Shown here: positions 1-15,105 of the stretch, in pieces
How the letters are laid out: the number at the start of each line of letters is the position of its first letter
How positions within the stretch are numbered: the first letter of the stretch is position 1
From: Leucaena leucocephala
Taxonomy: Eukaryota; Streptophyta; Magnoliopsida; Fabales; Fabaceae
DNA: 64,000 nt
Reading direction: 5' to 3'
Assembly (NCBI GenBank): GCA_037074615.1
Contig: CM073550.1
Span: 15,084,001 to 15,148,000, forward strand
Position numbers and translations under genes: made by a program
Notes under the pieces: model-generated
What the model was told of the DNA's origin: nothing
What the model saw: the letters and a program-made list of their open reading frames with translations, nothing else
Database searches by the model: none

Positions 1-3000
1 TACAAGTTCTCGTGGCACCAATTCATTGAAACCTTCTAGAAAAGAATTGATTTGTGGACGTATAGCATTTGTCAGAATATGATCAGCAACAAGGTCCACA
101 TACTCGTGCTTTGTTTCTTCTGTAACTCTTATGTTTCTTCCTCCAGGTTTAAGCTCATAGTCAGTTACCTATTTCATGAAATAGAAAGAGGATATGTTCA
201 AAATATATTCATTGAGTTTGAAACTTCTACGATGTTAAATAATCCAAACTAAAATGTTTATATACCTCATTCTTCTCATAAAGTATGTGTTTTTCCTCAT
301 CAGGATCCATGCTAAACGTCAGGTCAGGAATATCACTTACATCATTCTGGTGTGCATAGTACAAAGAAAAAAAATTATTGGTTTATGAATAGTATATTTT
401 ATACTATATACAAAATACAGATGTACAAATATAGATTGGGAAAGGATGTGCAATAACAACTCACCTCCAGCATCCACTTCAAATTCTTGTAGTAATCAGG
501 ATCAACAGCCTCTATGTCATGGTATGTCACCTTAACACCAAGTATATGTTTATAGAAAGATCTGGTAAAGTAAACATCCAACAATTGCCCATCAAACAGA
601 GCCTTCCCCACCTGAACATCATATTGAAACAACTGTCAAATATCTACCCAAACTGAAAGTTTTAGTTGTTAAATGACGACCTAAATGATTGATTTTGGTG
701 TGTATATAGCTCTAGCAACAATAAAAAGCAAGACCACTAATCCATAGACATACCACTCTGCCCACAAATTTGAAGTACGAAAGATGTTCAGTCTGGTAGA
801 CAGAATTAGGATTGGGCTGAAAGGTTGCATTGTTACCAACAGTGGTAAAAAGTAAAGCACCCTTGTCAAATATGACCCTTGACAATAGTTGATACCATTC
901 TCTAGTGAGACCACCGGCATCAATACCCTCTTCACCTTGAAATTGCACATTTAATCGTCCTTTAAGATCCTGAGTAGGACGCATCCTCAACTGATTATAC
1001 GAGTCCTCCAAAATGTAAGCTCGCCTTACACTTATACGCAGGTGTCCAGACAAGTGTTGATCGTGTTGTTGTCTGATTTTAGAGCGGAAATAGGCTCTCT
1101 TGTTATCAAAATCAATCAACCTTGGTGCCTTAAGCATCATGGAAAGTGATTTCTCCAACAAACCTGGGTTCTGCCTAATAAAAGCATTCAACAGACGGCG
1201 ATGCTTCTCAGAAAACCTTGTAAATGTAACAGCACTATCAAGCTTTCGTTGTGAATCACCACTAATTGAATCAGAACAACCAGTAGACTCTTTGACTTCT
1301 CTTGCAGTTGCACTACCATGATCTTGCTGCATGATGGATTCATTGGCTTGTAGCTTTTCACACAGAACAAAAAAGGCTTCAATAAAAGGCAAGAGCCTTT
1401 GTGTTCCAGGAGGAAGAGGAGGTGGAGTAGAGGAACTCTGCAGATTCTCAGCAACATTTATATTTGTGATGCTAGTAGAGAAAGAGCTCTGACCCAGCTG
1501 GGTCTCAGCTGCAGTTATACAATTACTCAATTGTTTCCACAATGGCTCAAGAGCAGTATTTAGATTCCACATAGTTGCCTGATCCTCACGCTGATCTATA
1601 TCTTTTTCAATATCCATGTCACCAGAAGAACTAAGCAAAGTGAGTGAACTCAGAACTTGCAGCACTCGCAAAATGGCAGTACCAGCCATGGAGCCAGCAC
1701 TCAAGCCAAGCATATTTGTTTTCTGCAGAGTAATAAGTTCACTGACTGCTGAATTGGTCAAAGCATGAGCTGAAGCTGAAAGCTCCGAAGCAAAAAACTT
1801 TCTATGTGGAGGAATATTGGCTGCCAACTTCTTCAGAACCTCACCAGTGAGCGTATATATTTTATCTGAAAGACTAAATAAGTAAATAGCATAGATTAGT
1901 CGATAATTCTCCAACAACTAAGACGGGTCTGAAAGATACTGAGGAAACAAAGTAAATTAAGAGCTGAAAATGTACAAAGACAGTTGTATGAAGTCTCAAG
2001 CTTAAAGATAGCTCAATCAACTAAACGGAAACAGTAAGCTTAAACATAAAAAGGATATGAACAATACCCTTCACGACCAAGAAGACTGCATAGATTGCTC
2101 AGATCAACTTGTGGCAACTGCAGGAAAATATTATACATAGCTACGCTCTTCTTTACATTAGAATGGCATGCATCCATGCCAGCATGCTTATCTTGTTTAT
2201 CAGAGTTCAACAACACTAAAGGAGGATCCTTCTCAAAATCACCTGAGGCTTCACTTGCAGATAAATTTTGGCTACCTATTACTGCTTTTTCAGAATGGGA
2301 CTGACTTTCTAATTTTGATGCTGCATTAATTACTATAACTTGAATCAGACCCATGACCTGCTCCAGATGTGCAGTGCTGCGTAAAAACAGGGGTCGGTTC
2401 AATAGCTTGAGAAAGAGAATAAGGGGAACATCTGGTGCCTGAAAGTTCCCAGCTGATTTTTTTGAAGGCTCCCCTTCAATAACTTTCTCCTTTCCTTTCT
2501 CCTTCGTAGTCTCCCTAAAAGGGCTTGAAGACTCTGAAATAATTGTTTGGTTAAAGTGAAACAACATATTTGCAACAGCAGAATGGTTTGTCGCCAAGTA
2601 AGCCAGAATCTCAAGAATTCGACGGAGCACCAGGGGAGGAATACCTGTTATGAGTACAAAATAAGAGCATTAGTGAATAGTAAGATGGAATCTCTAGAAG
2701 AAGCCATGCAAATTAAATAGAGCTGCACGCAAATTTTACCATCCAGTAACTGAGATCGACCGTAAACTGTATTTGAGTGACAACCATAAAGCCTCTGAGA
2801 ATTTAATGTTGCTGATCCACTAACAGCCCCTTCAGCTTCGGGCTTGATCATATCAAGCAAAAGACAAACAAGAGTGGCCCTTGTGACACTGTGGGCACAC
2901 AAGTTTAACAGGAGCCTCTGAAGAAGACCTTTTCCAAGAGGCTGACAAAACAAAGGGGGAAAACATATTATCAAGAGGCATATACTTGCATCCATATGAT

Positions 3001-6000
3001 GTCAAAACATATGTTAATGTATGAGAGCACATGCAATGCTGAATCTTACAACAAGAAGACATAAATTTCCATAAAATATATGCAAACTATAAAACTTAGA
3101 ACAGAGGGGGAAGAAACTGGAATTAAAAGAAAACTATTTTGCAGCTAGCAGAAGAGGCTGTTGGATATGAACACAACCATAAAGCAAACAATTACCTGTG
3201 CCAATCGTAGAAGACGGATCAAAGACTTTAATGCATTTGCATCCAGTAGCGGCTCACCTTCAATCTCCTTCACCTTCAAGCTATCTGCAAGAATAGACCT
3301 CCTACCTATTGTAACTCCAACACCTCGATCCATTACTGGCCGCCGATCAAATCCCAGCCCATTTCTTCGGTTGTTAAGCCTGTGGCTACTCCCAAAAAGG
3401 CTACGCGCCTGATAATGACTCAGTGCTCGGTCCCTCAACATTTGAGCTTCAGCAAGCAATGGTGATGGCAACGCTGACAAAACTGCCTCTGAAGAAGTCA
3501 GAAGCACCTGTAATAAAGCAATAATCATATTTATTTCCACAACTTACAGGTATCTCAGTTATAAAATGGGTAAAATAAAAAATCTAAACCTCTTCACGCA
3601 AATCAGCAGGAAAAGTAGCAATTATAGAAGCATTATCCATGTCAACTGGTTGTCCTTCAGCCTGCTGGACAACCCTTTGAGCTCTTTGTTGGGCTAGAAC
3701 CTCAGCCTGAATATCTGGAGGAAGAGCAGCTAAGAACTCAGGATCAATATCTTCTACAGAAGGAGAATATGCTGGAGGTTGAACAGATTGCGCTTGCTGG
3801 GAGGCCAGAACTTCTGCTCGCAAATCTTCAGGTAATGCCTCCAAAAAGGTAGGATCAATTGTATTGGCACCAGAAGCTTCATTATTCACACTAGTTTGGT
3901 CAGCCTGAGTAGCATTTAAAGCAGCCTCTGTATTTTGAGGTGGTTGCTCATCCCTCTCGTGTTCAGCAGTAGGCGTTGGTTGCGGTGGTTGATTTCCTCC
4001 ACCATCAATACCACCCATTTCAACATCAATATTTGCATCAATTGATGATGCAGGGCAATCAACCGGATCAGGCATCTCTGAAACAGAGCCCACCATCTGA
4101 GGATTACTGGTCTGACCATCATTAACTAAAGCTCTATCACAACCCATTGGCAAATTTTCGCCACTTGTAAATGCATCTGCACCTACTCCACTTGGTAGCT
4201 CAACATGAGAATCTACAGGTGAGCTGACAAACTCTTGGCCAATAGTTGCATTCTCATTGACAGTGCCATTTCTTTCATTTTCTGATCTGTCAAGACCATT
4301 TGACATAACATTCAGTGAAAGTGGTTGAACGGCCATTGGCTCATTGCCTTGTTGGCATCCTTCTGTATCTCTAAGACCAGAGTTTGTATTGACTTCTTCC
4401 TCAATAGGAGCATTGTTGACAGAAAGGCTTATTTGCTGGGGTGTCGATCCAGTGACATTTTCTTGCTGCTGACATTCAACTTGTTGAGTAGTAGAGCCTG
4501 TTACTGCCGCCAGCATTGGACCATCATGAGATGAAGGTGCATCAGACTGCTTCTCTTGTACTCCAGAATTATTAGACAGCTGTTCAACAGGACTGCTAGT
4601 AGGAGCAATGCTGCGCAGCTGAGATAAAAATGGTTCCTCCACTGCTTGCACAATGGCAGCCACTTGAGCACCTCCTTGTGGCTGACCATCATCAGTCCAC
4701 CTACCATTACTTAACCCTCTCCTTCCTGGTAGCTGCAATGAGTCTAAACCTACAGAATAATCTGTGAGAGGAGGGGGTGCAGTACCACCCAAACGATCTC
4801 CAAAGAGACTACTTGGCACATGATCATATGGAAGAATAGGCGCATCAAACATGTAGAAATGGCCCACATCAAGATTTCCAGATGACAAGGTTTCTGGATC
4901 CCTAGATGAAGAATTTCCAACTGAAGACCACATTGACAAGAAGCCCCCAGAAATTGGCGGCCTAACAAGGAGAGGATGTTGAAAACCATTGACTTCAGTG
5001 GAGGATCTGTCAAAAGAAGATCTACCCGTTTGACGACGGCGTTCAAAACCCAAAGGCCTTCGAAGACCAAAAAGGTCATCCACATTAACCCCTTCAAAAG
5101 GTTCAGCTGCCACATCAATAAGGCCACCTGTGGTTCCAGGTTGCCCAAGTATCTGCAAATGATCTAAGCCATCAAGAGGGCTCCACCTAACCTCTATTAG
5201 ACGATTTTCAGGAAAATCATCATCGTCATCTTCATCAATCATTTCTTCATTGTACTCATCTCCCAAGCCGGTATCATCATGATCTTCCACATCAGTATCA
5301 GCAAGGGACATCATTCCTCCACCATCTTCTGCTATATCCTCATCGTCATCTTCCCCCTCATCATCATCCTCATCATCTTCACCATCATCACCCATGTCAT
5401 TATCTTCATCACCCATATCATCATCTGCCCTATTCTCAACATGAAAAGTCATTTCAATTTGACCAGAGCTGTGCAAGACACCACCCTCCCCCATTTCTTC
5501 ATGCATAAAATCCATACCAAGTTCCCTGGGAGGGTTAGGAGCCATTGGCTCCCCCCCTTCTACACTCATATCATGTTCCCCTGACTGATTCGGATTAGTA
5601 GCATGATCATCACCTTGAGAAGCTCCTTGATTTTGTTGCCCATCATCCATTGTATCTCTTAGTGCCTCTTGACTGCTTGCGTTCTGATTATGTGACACTG
5701 CTTCAGCAGTAGATGGTGCAGAAATTTGGGCATCATGTCTAACATCAAAACCAGCAGATCTGTTCTTGTTAATCCCATCAGATTTGAAGATTTGCTCACT
5801 GGCATTAGCAGCTCTAGTAAGGCCTTCTAAACCCTTGAGTATAAGATTTGCAATTTTGGGAGCATCAGGATGATCCAAATCCATAACTTTCAATATACTA
5901 GTTAAACACTGAATGATTCCACCATCTATCATGCTCTTTGCGATGTCAGGTGAATATCCAGAACCAGGTAGGCTAGCAGATGATGAATTTTTGGACAAAA

Positions 6001-9000
6001 TAGAATATACTAGATCAACTAAAGTTAAAAGCCTTTTATCTGGCAATAAGCTGTTCTTTGTTGAATCGCTCTCCAAATTTGAAAAAGACATCAAAGCTTT
6101 AACAAGTTCATTTGTTACACGCTTACGACCTTCACCAGATCGACCACACAAAACTATCAGGAACCATGAAGCCTTCTCCAATAACTTACCTCTCCAATCA
6201 TCAGGTCCTGCAGATTTATCAACAGCAAGAGGTAGCAACCGATTTAACACATGATGGATTATCCCATTATGTCCAGAATTATCTGGTTGATTGGATCCAC
6301 GAAATTGACACATTTCAGAATCCCGTCTAAGTATGACTCCCACTGAATGTCCGTACATCAATAGAATGTCACTCAGCAATTTGAGGATAAAAGTCACCTT
6401 AGCCAGTGCTATGGATCTTTCAGCTTCAGGCTCAAACGTTGCCATCTCTTCAATCTTGGATTTACCCTTCACCTTCATGGTAGGCTCATCAATATCCATG
6501 CGAGTTGAGTTACACTCAGAATCTTGACCTTTCACCAAAGGATATTTTAGCACAATCTCAAGAAGCTGATCAATTACTTGACTGAGATTAACAGGAACCT
6601 TCTTATGACTTTTGGAACATTTTCCTGATCCATCATGTGACTTGCTTTCAAGTATCCGCACACATTCATTGGAAGATATCCCACCTTCAATTGCTGAAGA
6701 CTTAGATTTTTCCTTTTCTTTTTCCTTCTCCTTTGATAGCACAACTAATGTCCTTCCCCCTGATGTCTCTAACTGACAAACTGCTGCTGCAGCTTTCATA
6801 AAAACATTAGGATCCCTAGAGATCACAGGTGCCATTGAAGTCAGAAATGATCGAGGAGAGACACGCCCTCCATGGCGATTTCCAGTTAATGTTTGTTTTA
6901 TCTCTAATTCCATGGCTGTTTGTAGTGTTTGGGGATCTTCAAGGAGATGTCGAACTATAGATGACACAACAGTGTCATATCCAGGGAAAAAACAATTCCT
7001 TGAAAGATTAAAAAGAGAAGCCAAACCCCCATTTTCAAGGAACTGTAAGGCTAAAGTGTGTGCTTTTGTTAAATGGGCACATAACTGCAGAACAGCTTGC
7101 ATGACCATGGCAGGAACATTCTGTTTTATCAAATCACAAGCAATATCCAGCACCTTTTGACTCTCTTCAATAGATAGATAGCCTGTAGATTTCTCCAGCA
7201 TATTCTCAATTGCCATGCTAGGTTGTTTCTCATCCATAGCTAAAGATGCTTTCTTCTCTCCATTTGTACCAAGATCCCCAGATGAGTCAGGCAAAGATTC
7301 AGTATGTGCCCCTTCCAAATTATCAGTTTTGGGCCTTAGTTGCAGCATGTGATCCAATATAAGTAGTAAAGCACTAATGCATTTAGGGACTGGTATCTCA
7401 CTTCCAGGCTCAAATTTGGCTTTGAAATTTGTCAATATATCTATGATTGTAGATACAATGCCATTTTGAGCAGCAATGTCCCTTGTACTTCCATCCTCAA
7501 AAAGAAGCAGTGCTATAATATGTGATAACACACTTAATGCACAGTTATCCTTTGAAAAGTCTATTGGACAAAGTTTTAGCTGCTGAAGAAGATAAGATAT
7601 TACTTTTGGACGATCTTCTCCTTTGTTCTGACTGCAGAGTGTTACAAGTAAATCTGTAAGCTGAAATGCTACTGAATCACTACTCTGAAATAACTTCAGA
7701 GTTGTGGCAAGAATATCATCAACAGGAGGTTTCTTCAAATGCCCCTCTTCAATAAGCACATCCATAGTCTTCTCAGCATTATCCACTTTAGTTGTTTCAG
7801 ATGAACTTCCAAGGGACAAAGCAAGTGCTCGTGCAAGTTCATCCTCCTCCTGGACAAGATCATTACCATGACTGAACAGCCACTCCATAGCCATTTCAAC
7901 ACTATTTGTTTCCACACGCCTAAGTGCTTCCTCTGCCCTAGCCCTTGAAAAACCCATCTCAACAATAGTGGCAATGGTGGCCTCATCAGGTGGTGGTGGC
8001 ATAAACCGTTGATTTGCGCTTCCCACAATGTTATTGCGATTTCGCTTCACTTCTCCAATACCAGAATATACAAGTATTACAAGGGAAATAACAGATGCAA
8101 TGAAACCAGGATTACAACTGGTAAACATGGGGTGATTCCAAACTGGTAGGATCACATCAAGAACCTGAGATTGCAGCATACGAACAAAAGTTTCTGGATC
8201 CCTAGGTACAGGGAATAGTCCAATTGACAATCCAACTGCAACTGGCTGAACAAGGAGCTCTGCCTGGGAAGCAGAGGATGGGGATAAAAGTAACGAAGAG
8301 TTTACAAAGTACTCAAGCAAACGGCAGTAGCTTTGTAATGTATCAAGTAGCCAAGTATTATTGGACAGCTTGCTTCCTTCACATTTCTTTTCAATTTCAG
8401 TGTCTGATGATGGAAAAGTGTATGGAAGCGTCCATAGCAATTGACTAGTAGCTTCAAAGGTCGTAAGTAGCTCTTTAAATGTACCATTGGCATAAAAATA
8501 ATTCACCATGGCTGTATAACAACTCCGGCGCCTGCTGTCAAATGTGAGAGCTGCCATGTCATCCACAACCTTCCCAAGGTATCTACATTTTACAGAAAGT
8601 AGTGTGTCCAGTCCAGCATATGTAGAATGCCCAGGAAAACTAAGAGCCTCAAGAAAAGTTGTAGCTAAGACAGTTCCAAGAGTCTTTGATGCTGAACTAA
8701 GTGACCCTGTGTCGGCCCTGCGACGATTTGGTGAAGTAAATCCCTTGACAAGAGCAGTGAAGAAAGAGCGCATAGTTGATGCTAGCCTGTTAAGAATTTC
8801 TAACACAAGAACATCAGGGCTTTTCTTTTTCAAATCTTGGGATAAAGTTGCCTCTGGTGCACTAGAAGATGCTTCAGAATCAATGTTTAAAACTTCCAAG
8901 TGACGGCCAGTCCTTCCACCTCTCAAACGTGATATCCCATGTCTAGTACGGCGGTTCAAACTTTCTGCAGAACGAACCAGAGACATAAACTCACGATCTC

Positions 9001-12000
9001 CACTCCACAATGACCGTGAACCATTCCTAGCAGAAACTGGGTTCATGTATCTCACGACTGGAATATTTGCATCATCGTCACTTTCTCTTTCAACAGCATT
9101 AGGTGCTACCTGCGAAATCTCAGATTCTTGTTCAGTGTTCTTACCATCTGACTTGGAATCATTACACAAAGAAATTTGCCAAATTATTTCTTTGTATGGT
9201 TTCCCGATATCTTTCAATACATCAGCATCAGCCGTCCCCAATTCAGACACAACAGTAGTAGTTCCCTTCAACAAAAATATAGAAAGAGTTAGAACACCTT
9301 CAAGGCTAGAAAGATATCCCAGGACTTTTGCTCGCTTTGCAGGTTCTACTAGAGCAAGTTGAGTCCCTCCAACTGAATCCAAAAGCTCATTAGTAGATTT
9401 CAGACGTTCCCTCAAGAAGGAACATACAGCTCGAGAAAGAGAAACATAATGCTGTGGGGAGAAGTTCTTAAAGGCAACAGATATGCTCTGCCCAACAGAT
9501 ACAAAAGGAGCCACGAAAGGCAAAGAAAATAAATTGAGAACAGCTTCAATGCCCTTTTTCTCAACAAAGATTCGACATGTGTCAGCATTTTGAAGAGTTG
9601 TCTCAAGGAGGCGAGCAATATTGCTCACACAATCAGGAAGAAAGGATTCAATGTTCATTACTGATGCTTCAGAAGATGGATCAACTGTCTGCTCGGTGCC
9701 ATCCAAGCTAGATGACTCCTTATTCTCAGGTAAATTCAAATTCGTCTCTACATTATCCATTTCCATAGGAGCAGAAGTTGAAGAGCAAGACTCATCAGCT
9801 CCATGACCAATTTTTGAGATAGTTTCCAGTATCTCAACTAGCATATCCACTCCAGGTCCACGTAATGAGGAAGCATGGCGCATTAATTCATCCAATCCAC
9901 TAGATAAAGATGCAGAAGTGTCACCTGTAAGGGTGCGCATATATGTCTGAGAAGTAAACACTTTCACAAAACACCTTAAAGCATTCCGATCTTTTACAGC
10001 CTGGAGACCATTACTATTTAGGCATAAGGCGTCCAAACATTGGGGGATGCATGTAATAGCTTCTGCAGAGTTCAGAACATCATCCATTATGGCATCCAAG
10101 AAGGCAGAAGGAAGACCAGCTGCATCCAAGACAGGAAAACAGGTTGGATCCTTTTGTATTACATCACTCATGACAGTAGCTGCAAGAGAGAAAACTCCAC
10201 CCCCAAAATCTCTTGCTCTTCTGAAGATACTACATAGGCAATGTGGCAGCACATTCTCCTCAAATCCATATATACGAGAAGTACTTCCAGGAGCATAAGT
10301 GCCCAGAGATATAGCACGCAGCAAAGCTTTCATCAACAATCGCCGGTGATAAGAAATTAGTGGCTCAGAATACAAAGGCTGCATATCAATAAGCTCATTA
10401 GAGACATCTTCCGCCACTTGTTCAGTGCTTACACAAGACTCAATATTTTCACCCGGCTGCTTTGCACCATTGTCCACATGTGAAACTTCCATCTTCAGCC
10501 GATAGATAGCATCATCTAAACCTCCCAAGTCCCTGAACAATGCAGCAGCTGGATTACTGTAGTCCATAAAAGCTTCTAAAATCCGTACAGCCTTTTCAAC
10601 AAGATGCAGGTGCCGAGGATTTAAATCTTTAAGAAGAGGTAACAATGTAGGGATAAATCCAGCTTCACGCATAGCTGAGCACCCTGAAGATGATGAAACC
10701 AACACAGATACAAGTGATAATAGAGATTCTGCAAAATGAACTGACCCTTTTGAGATATCACTAATGACAGAGTCAATGACCTTTTGCATCAAGCTAGATA
10801 GAATGCCACGGTGTCCACCAGATGTAACTGCCGTCAGTACTGTAGGCAGGCGAGAACGGTCCTGACAAAGTGCAGCTAAAGAATGCACACATAAAACCCG
10901 AATTTTATCCAAAACCGCATCTTCATAGCTTAGCAAGGATACTAATTCATTGATGAATTCAGGCTCAGCATTAAAGAAAGAAACCAGATCATCAGCATCA
11001 GCACATGCTTGAATTAGAACTATAAAGGCATACAAGCGAATGCATGTGTACTGCTGTCTAGATGCCGAAGAACCAAAAGCCCTTGCAAACCGTAATCTTG
11101 TCAGTAAAGAAAATCTTAAATCAGCAGGCACCTTATATTTTGTAACTAACTTGTGCAAAAGCTCAAGATCAGTTTCTGCACATTTGTTGACATTAGATAA
11201 GTGAATAACTTGTAACCCCTGGTTTGACGGTACGGACGTTTTGGTGTCACTGGATGATTCATTTAATGCATAAAACTCAAAATGAAGGGTACAGCCCAAT
11301 TCATATGCAACTGTGTCACACCCATTAGGCACGGCCGATGCCATTAAACCAAGTCCCTCCTCCTTTCCTCCCCATCCTTGTGCAAGAGCATATAACTTTG
11401 AATTCAGAGAACCATCTCTAATCGAGTACTTTCCAACTGTTTTCTTCAAAAAGGTAGCTAAAGTTTCCAGGCTGGCCTCAACCACATCTGCGTCAGTAGA
11501 AGTAAGCAATGCTGAAAGATGCTGCTGCAGATTCAAAAAATAAATAAATAAATAGTGAGATAAAGGGAAAAGAAGTAGGATATTTATGCTAAGAATAACA
11601 TAGATCATAGCATATTGTAAAATATTATAGATTAGTCAGAAACTTACAATCACCAGCAAAAAGAAAATGATGATACTCACATCATCTCTCATCTTACAAG
11701 GTTAGACAAGGAAAAAAAAGATCGCATACCTCATATGAACTATAAAAATGCTTATTTGAGCAGTTCTCCAAAATTATTCTTATGACACGAAGAATTTGAA
11801 GAATAGCTTCTGTAGGAAAGGGAGGATCTTGGTCCAGAAAATTGTCATCAATCCGCAGATCCTTCCTTGATTTAACATACTTCTCAAAAAATGAATCAAA
11901 ATGGTTAAAAAGATCAACCCAGTGATGAAAATCTCCCTGCACAGAGAGAAGAGATACCAATAAATCAAAGCACAATGAAACAAATATACATTTTTAATAA

Positions 12001-13209
12001 GAAAAGGGCCATTAGAAAACCTTATCAAACTCCCAGACAAATCCTTTTAGAGGTTCTTCTATCTTCCCAAGTGGAACTGCAGTAACACTATTAATAAACG
12101 ATCTAATCCTTGGAGGCTGCAACAAGTCAAAGACGAAGCTGGTTACCGTATATGAACCGATCGACCAACATCAAATTGACAAAACAACAAATAATGCAAA
12201 TGACCATATAAGAAAAGGAGAGTGCAAAATCTTTGAAAAGGAAAAAATCACAAGTATATTATACAAAAAAAAACAAAAAGATTGTAGTATAGGAGGAGAA
12301 ATAGCAATACATCAAGAACATAGCCATACGTTAACCACTGGAAACTCACTTGTAGTTAGTTAATAAACCATCTGAGCTAATAGGTTGATGGATGCAGTCG
12401 ATGCATATAAAACTAACTGTCCTACTTGTGACAACATATGCTCACCAAAAGAAAACTTTTAAGGCAATGATAATTGGTAGCTGACAAAACAAACCTATTC
12501 TCATATTACCATCATAAACCCACTCATACATGGGAGCATTAGATTGCCAAAACATATTTTAGTTGCTACAGAGGAAACAAGACTGCGCCATTCAAATATG
12601 AAAAGGTTATAACATCTCATATTGTAGCTTTAAAGGTGCTGCCCAAATATAAATTTAAACGAATTATATTTTTTATTAACATAAAGCTCTGGGGAGTACA
12701 ACTTGAGAAGACTAATCCCTAGCTTAATTTAAATAAGCATGCAGCATATGAGAACACAATCATTACGTTTATGAACACATTTAAAAACACAAAAAATAAA
12801 CGAGAAATTAAGCAACTTGGTGACAGTATTATGTTGCAAGAACTTGAAAAGACCCAGTGATTTCATTTTTTTTATCAAGTATCGTGGCATATTTTCATTT
12901 TACAATCCCAAAAATGAATATCAAAAGTTCCTTTCATTATTGGCAACAGAAGACAAGAAATGATCACTTTATCAAGCATCTAAATCACTCTCCGAAGCAG
13001 TTTTAACCAAGAATAAAAGGAGGGAAACCCAGTAAAACAAGGCAATTGAATTATCAAAATAATATATAAAACCCCAGATAACAATTGACTCAAATAACAA
13101 TAAAAATCATAAATTTGATCAGAATACGTATCAAGCGAAAGAGAAAAAATCAAATAACACTATCGAATACACTAACCACTTCCAGTGCCCGCTTCCTTTT
13201 AAACTTCAT
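1..13209 (-). CDS. UPL1: UPL1/UPL2-type giant HECT E3 ubiquitin ligase (3' end outside window)
   Basis: This is a HECT-class E3 ubiquitin ligase that would take ubiquitin from an E2 on a cysteine and pass it to substrates. The coding exons read on the minus strand are 13177-13209, 12021-12116, 11730-11936, 3590-11524, 3196-3507, 2740-2941, 2068-2644, 754-1873, 465-611, 266-346 and 1-168. All have GT-AG borders and join in frame to 3626 codons. Residues 1-1250 are armadillo-like (DUF908/DUF913). A UBA domain lies at about 1292-1332 and a UIM (EDELARALALSLG) at about 1338-1352. A very acidic stretch spans 2144-2219. Repeated UBM-like motifs (DPTFLEALPEDL, DPEFLAALPPDI) lie at about 2666-2757. 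The HECT domain starts near 3380. The window ends after NELVPRELV, so about 130 residues, including the catalytic Cys, are missing. Arabidopsis UPL1 has 3681 residues and UPL2 is similar; I cannot separate the two. The start MKFKRKRALEV matches the family start. Confidence 0.95.
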
Positions 13210-13360
13210 TTGGAAATAAAAGCATCGGAGGAATCAGAAAGATCCTCGAAGTCGATCAATCCCCAGCAGTCTAGAATTGATCAAAAACTCGAGCGTCCAA
13301 TCAGATAAAAATAGAATTCTTTAAAAGAATGAGAGAATTGAAGTGTATATAAGTGAAAGC
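13210..13360 (-). promoter_or_regulatory. Likely core promoter and 5' UTR of the UPL gene
   Basis: A TATA-like motif (TTATATA, read on the minus strand) lies at about 13346-13352, roughly 140 bases upstream of the start codon at 13209. This would give a 5' UTR of about 100 bases. No in-frame ATG was seen in that interval. The assignment rests on spacing and motif only. Confidence 0.4.
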
Positions 13361-13399
13361 AGAGGCTCTGCAAAGGACAGATGAGAGAAGAAATCTATG

Positions 13400-15100
13400 G
13401 GAACGAAGGAGAGAGAAATAGTAGCACAGGGAACAGCAACAAATGCCAAGCAAGAAGGAAATATTTTGTTTGCTTTCCTTATTTATTTCCTTATTTACTT
13501 ATTCTTTTTAATATGTAAAAAATTTGGAAAGCTGATTCTTTATAAAAAAAAAATTATATATCAAAACAATTTTTTACCAAAAATAAAAACATGTTACTTT
13601 AATTTACAAAATATTTTTAAAAAATTGATAAAATCAACTTTAATCATAAAACTTAGTTTTTTCTACCAGACTTTCGAAGAGTATCAAAATTTATTTTTAG
13701 TTTAATATCAATATTAATGTTTGTATATTTGATTTTATGATCTTCATGATTTACTATTATTCAGATATAAAGAAATTCTGGCCCTATAGTATTCAGTGTA
13801 CCTAAGCCAAATTACCACATTGATACTATCTCTTTTCATAAATAAGTAAATATTATACTAAAGTAAGCGGATGCAAAAATAATGAGAATGAATTTTATGG
13901 ATAACCTTTTTATTTTTAAGTTTAAATATATAAAATCTCTCCAAAATTATGTGACAGTTGCATGTAACATGAATTTTAAAAATTTAAATTAAAAACTCTA
14001 AAAATTTATACTTTAATTATCAAATCTCTATTATTAAAATTATCAGTATCATAATTTTTATATTTTTTTATTATATATTATATCATTTAAAAAATAACAC
14101 TTTATAATTTATATATAATTTAAAGTAATTTATATTTTTATTTAAACATTATCAAATAAATATTTTAAATATTTTTAAGTATTTTATTTTTTTAAATATT
14201 TAAACAATATTTTAAATTACATATCAAATGTCAAATGCTATTTAATTATATTATATTTAAAAAAGTAAAATTATATTTGAAGTACTAAATATCATTTCTT
14301 AAATGAAGTAATATAGGATAAAAAATAAAAATTATAATATACTAAAAGTCACTAAATTAATTAGTAATTTTAACAGTAGAGTTTTTATAATTAAAATATA
14401 AAATATTGAAGTTTTTAGTTTAAAATGTTAAAAGTTGTAGAAATTATATCCAATTCATTTAAAATTTATGAAAATTTTTATGTATTTTAATTTTATTTTA
14501 ATAGAATTATTTTGAATGCAGTCGCCATGTTCAGTCCCCCTAACCATGTTTTTAACTCTTACGAAGTTACTGCATCAATCATTCATTATAATGAGACATG
14601 TGCATGTGAGTTACACACATGTCCCTGCATTTGTGTTATATGGTAAGTACACTTAGTTAGGCTCTAACAAAAAAAAAATATAGATATATAAATACTGTCA
14701 TATATTAAATATAATTATTTTTTAAAACAATATGATTTAAATCTTAATTTATCATTATATAAATTATTAGTTTCTTTTGCTAGAATCACATTAATAAAAT
14801 TTTAATTTAACTAGATATTTCTCTCATATGTTGAACAGTGAGCATGGAACCTGAAGATATTACATGGTAAAAGTTGATTGATATCACAATCAATACATTC
14901 TTGAATGAAATCCAGCAACCCAATGAAAAGAAAAATGTTGTTGAAATTAGTAATTAATTATTATCATGTAGTTGAAAATTTTTTAAAAATTAAAGTGAAA
15001 TTATAAATTAAAATTAGTATTAAGCCGAATAAATCTATACTTACTTTTATTTAATTTCTCTTTTATCACAAAATTATAATCAGTGCTTCTTGATCAAAAT
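13400..15100. other. A+T-rich intergenic DNA
   Basis: This is the distal upstream flank of the UPL gene. It is extremely A+T-rich with frequent stops in all frames. I saw no convincing coding exon, RNA gene or complete transposon. Confidence 0.6.
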
Positions 15101-15105
15101 TATGA

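Noticed and set aside
7735..8028. 97-codon minus-strand frame inside the UPL exon
   Set aside because: It is an out-of-frame shadow of the UBA/UIM region of UPL; many similar shadows occur across 3.6-11.5 kb on both strands.
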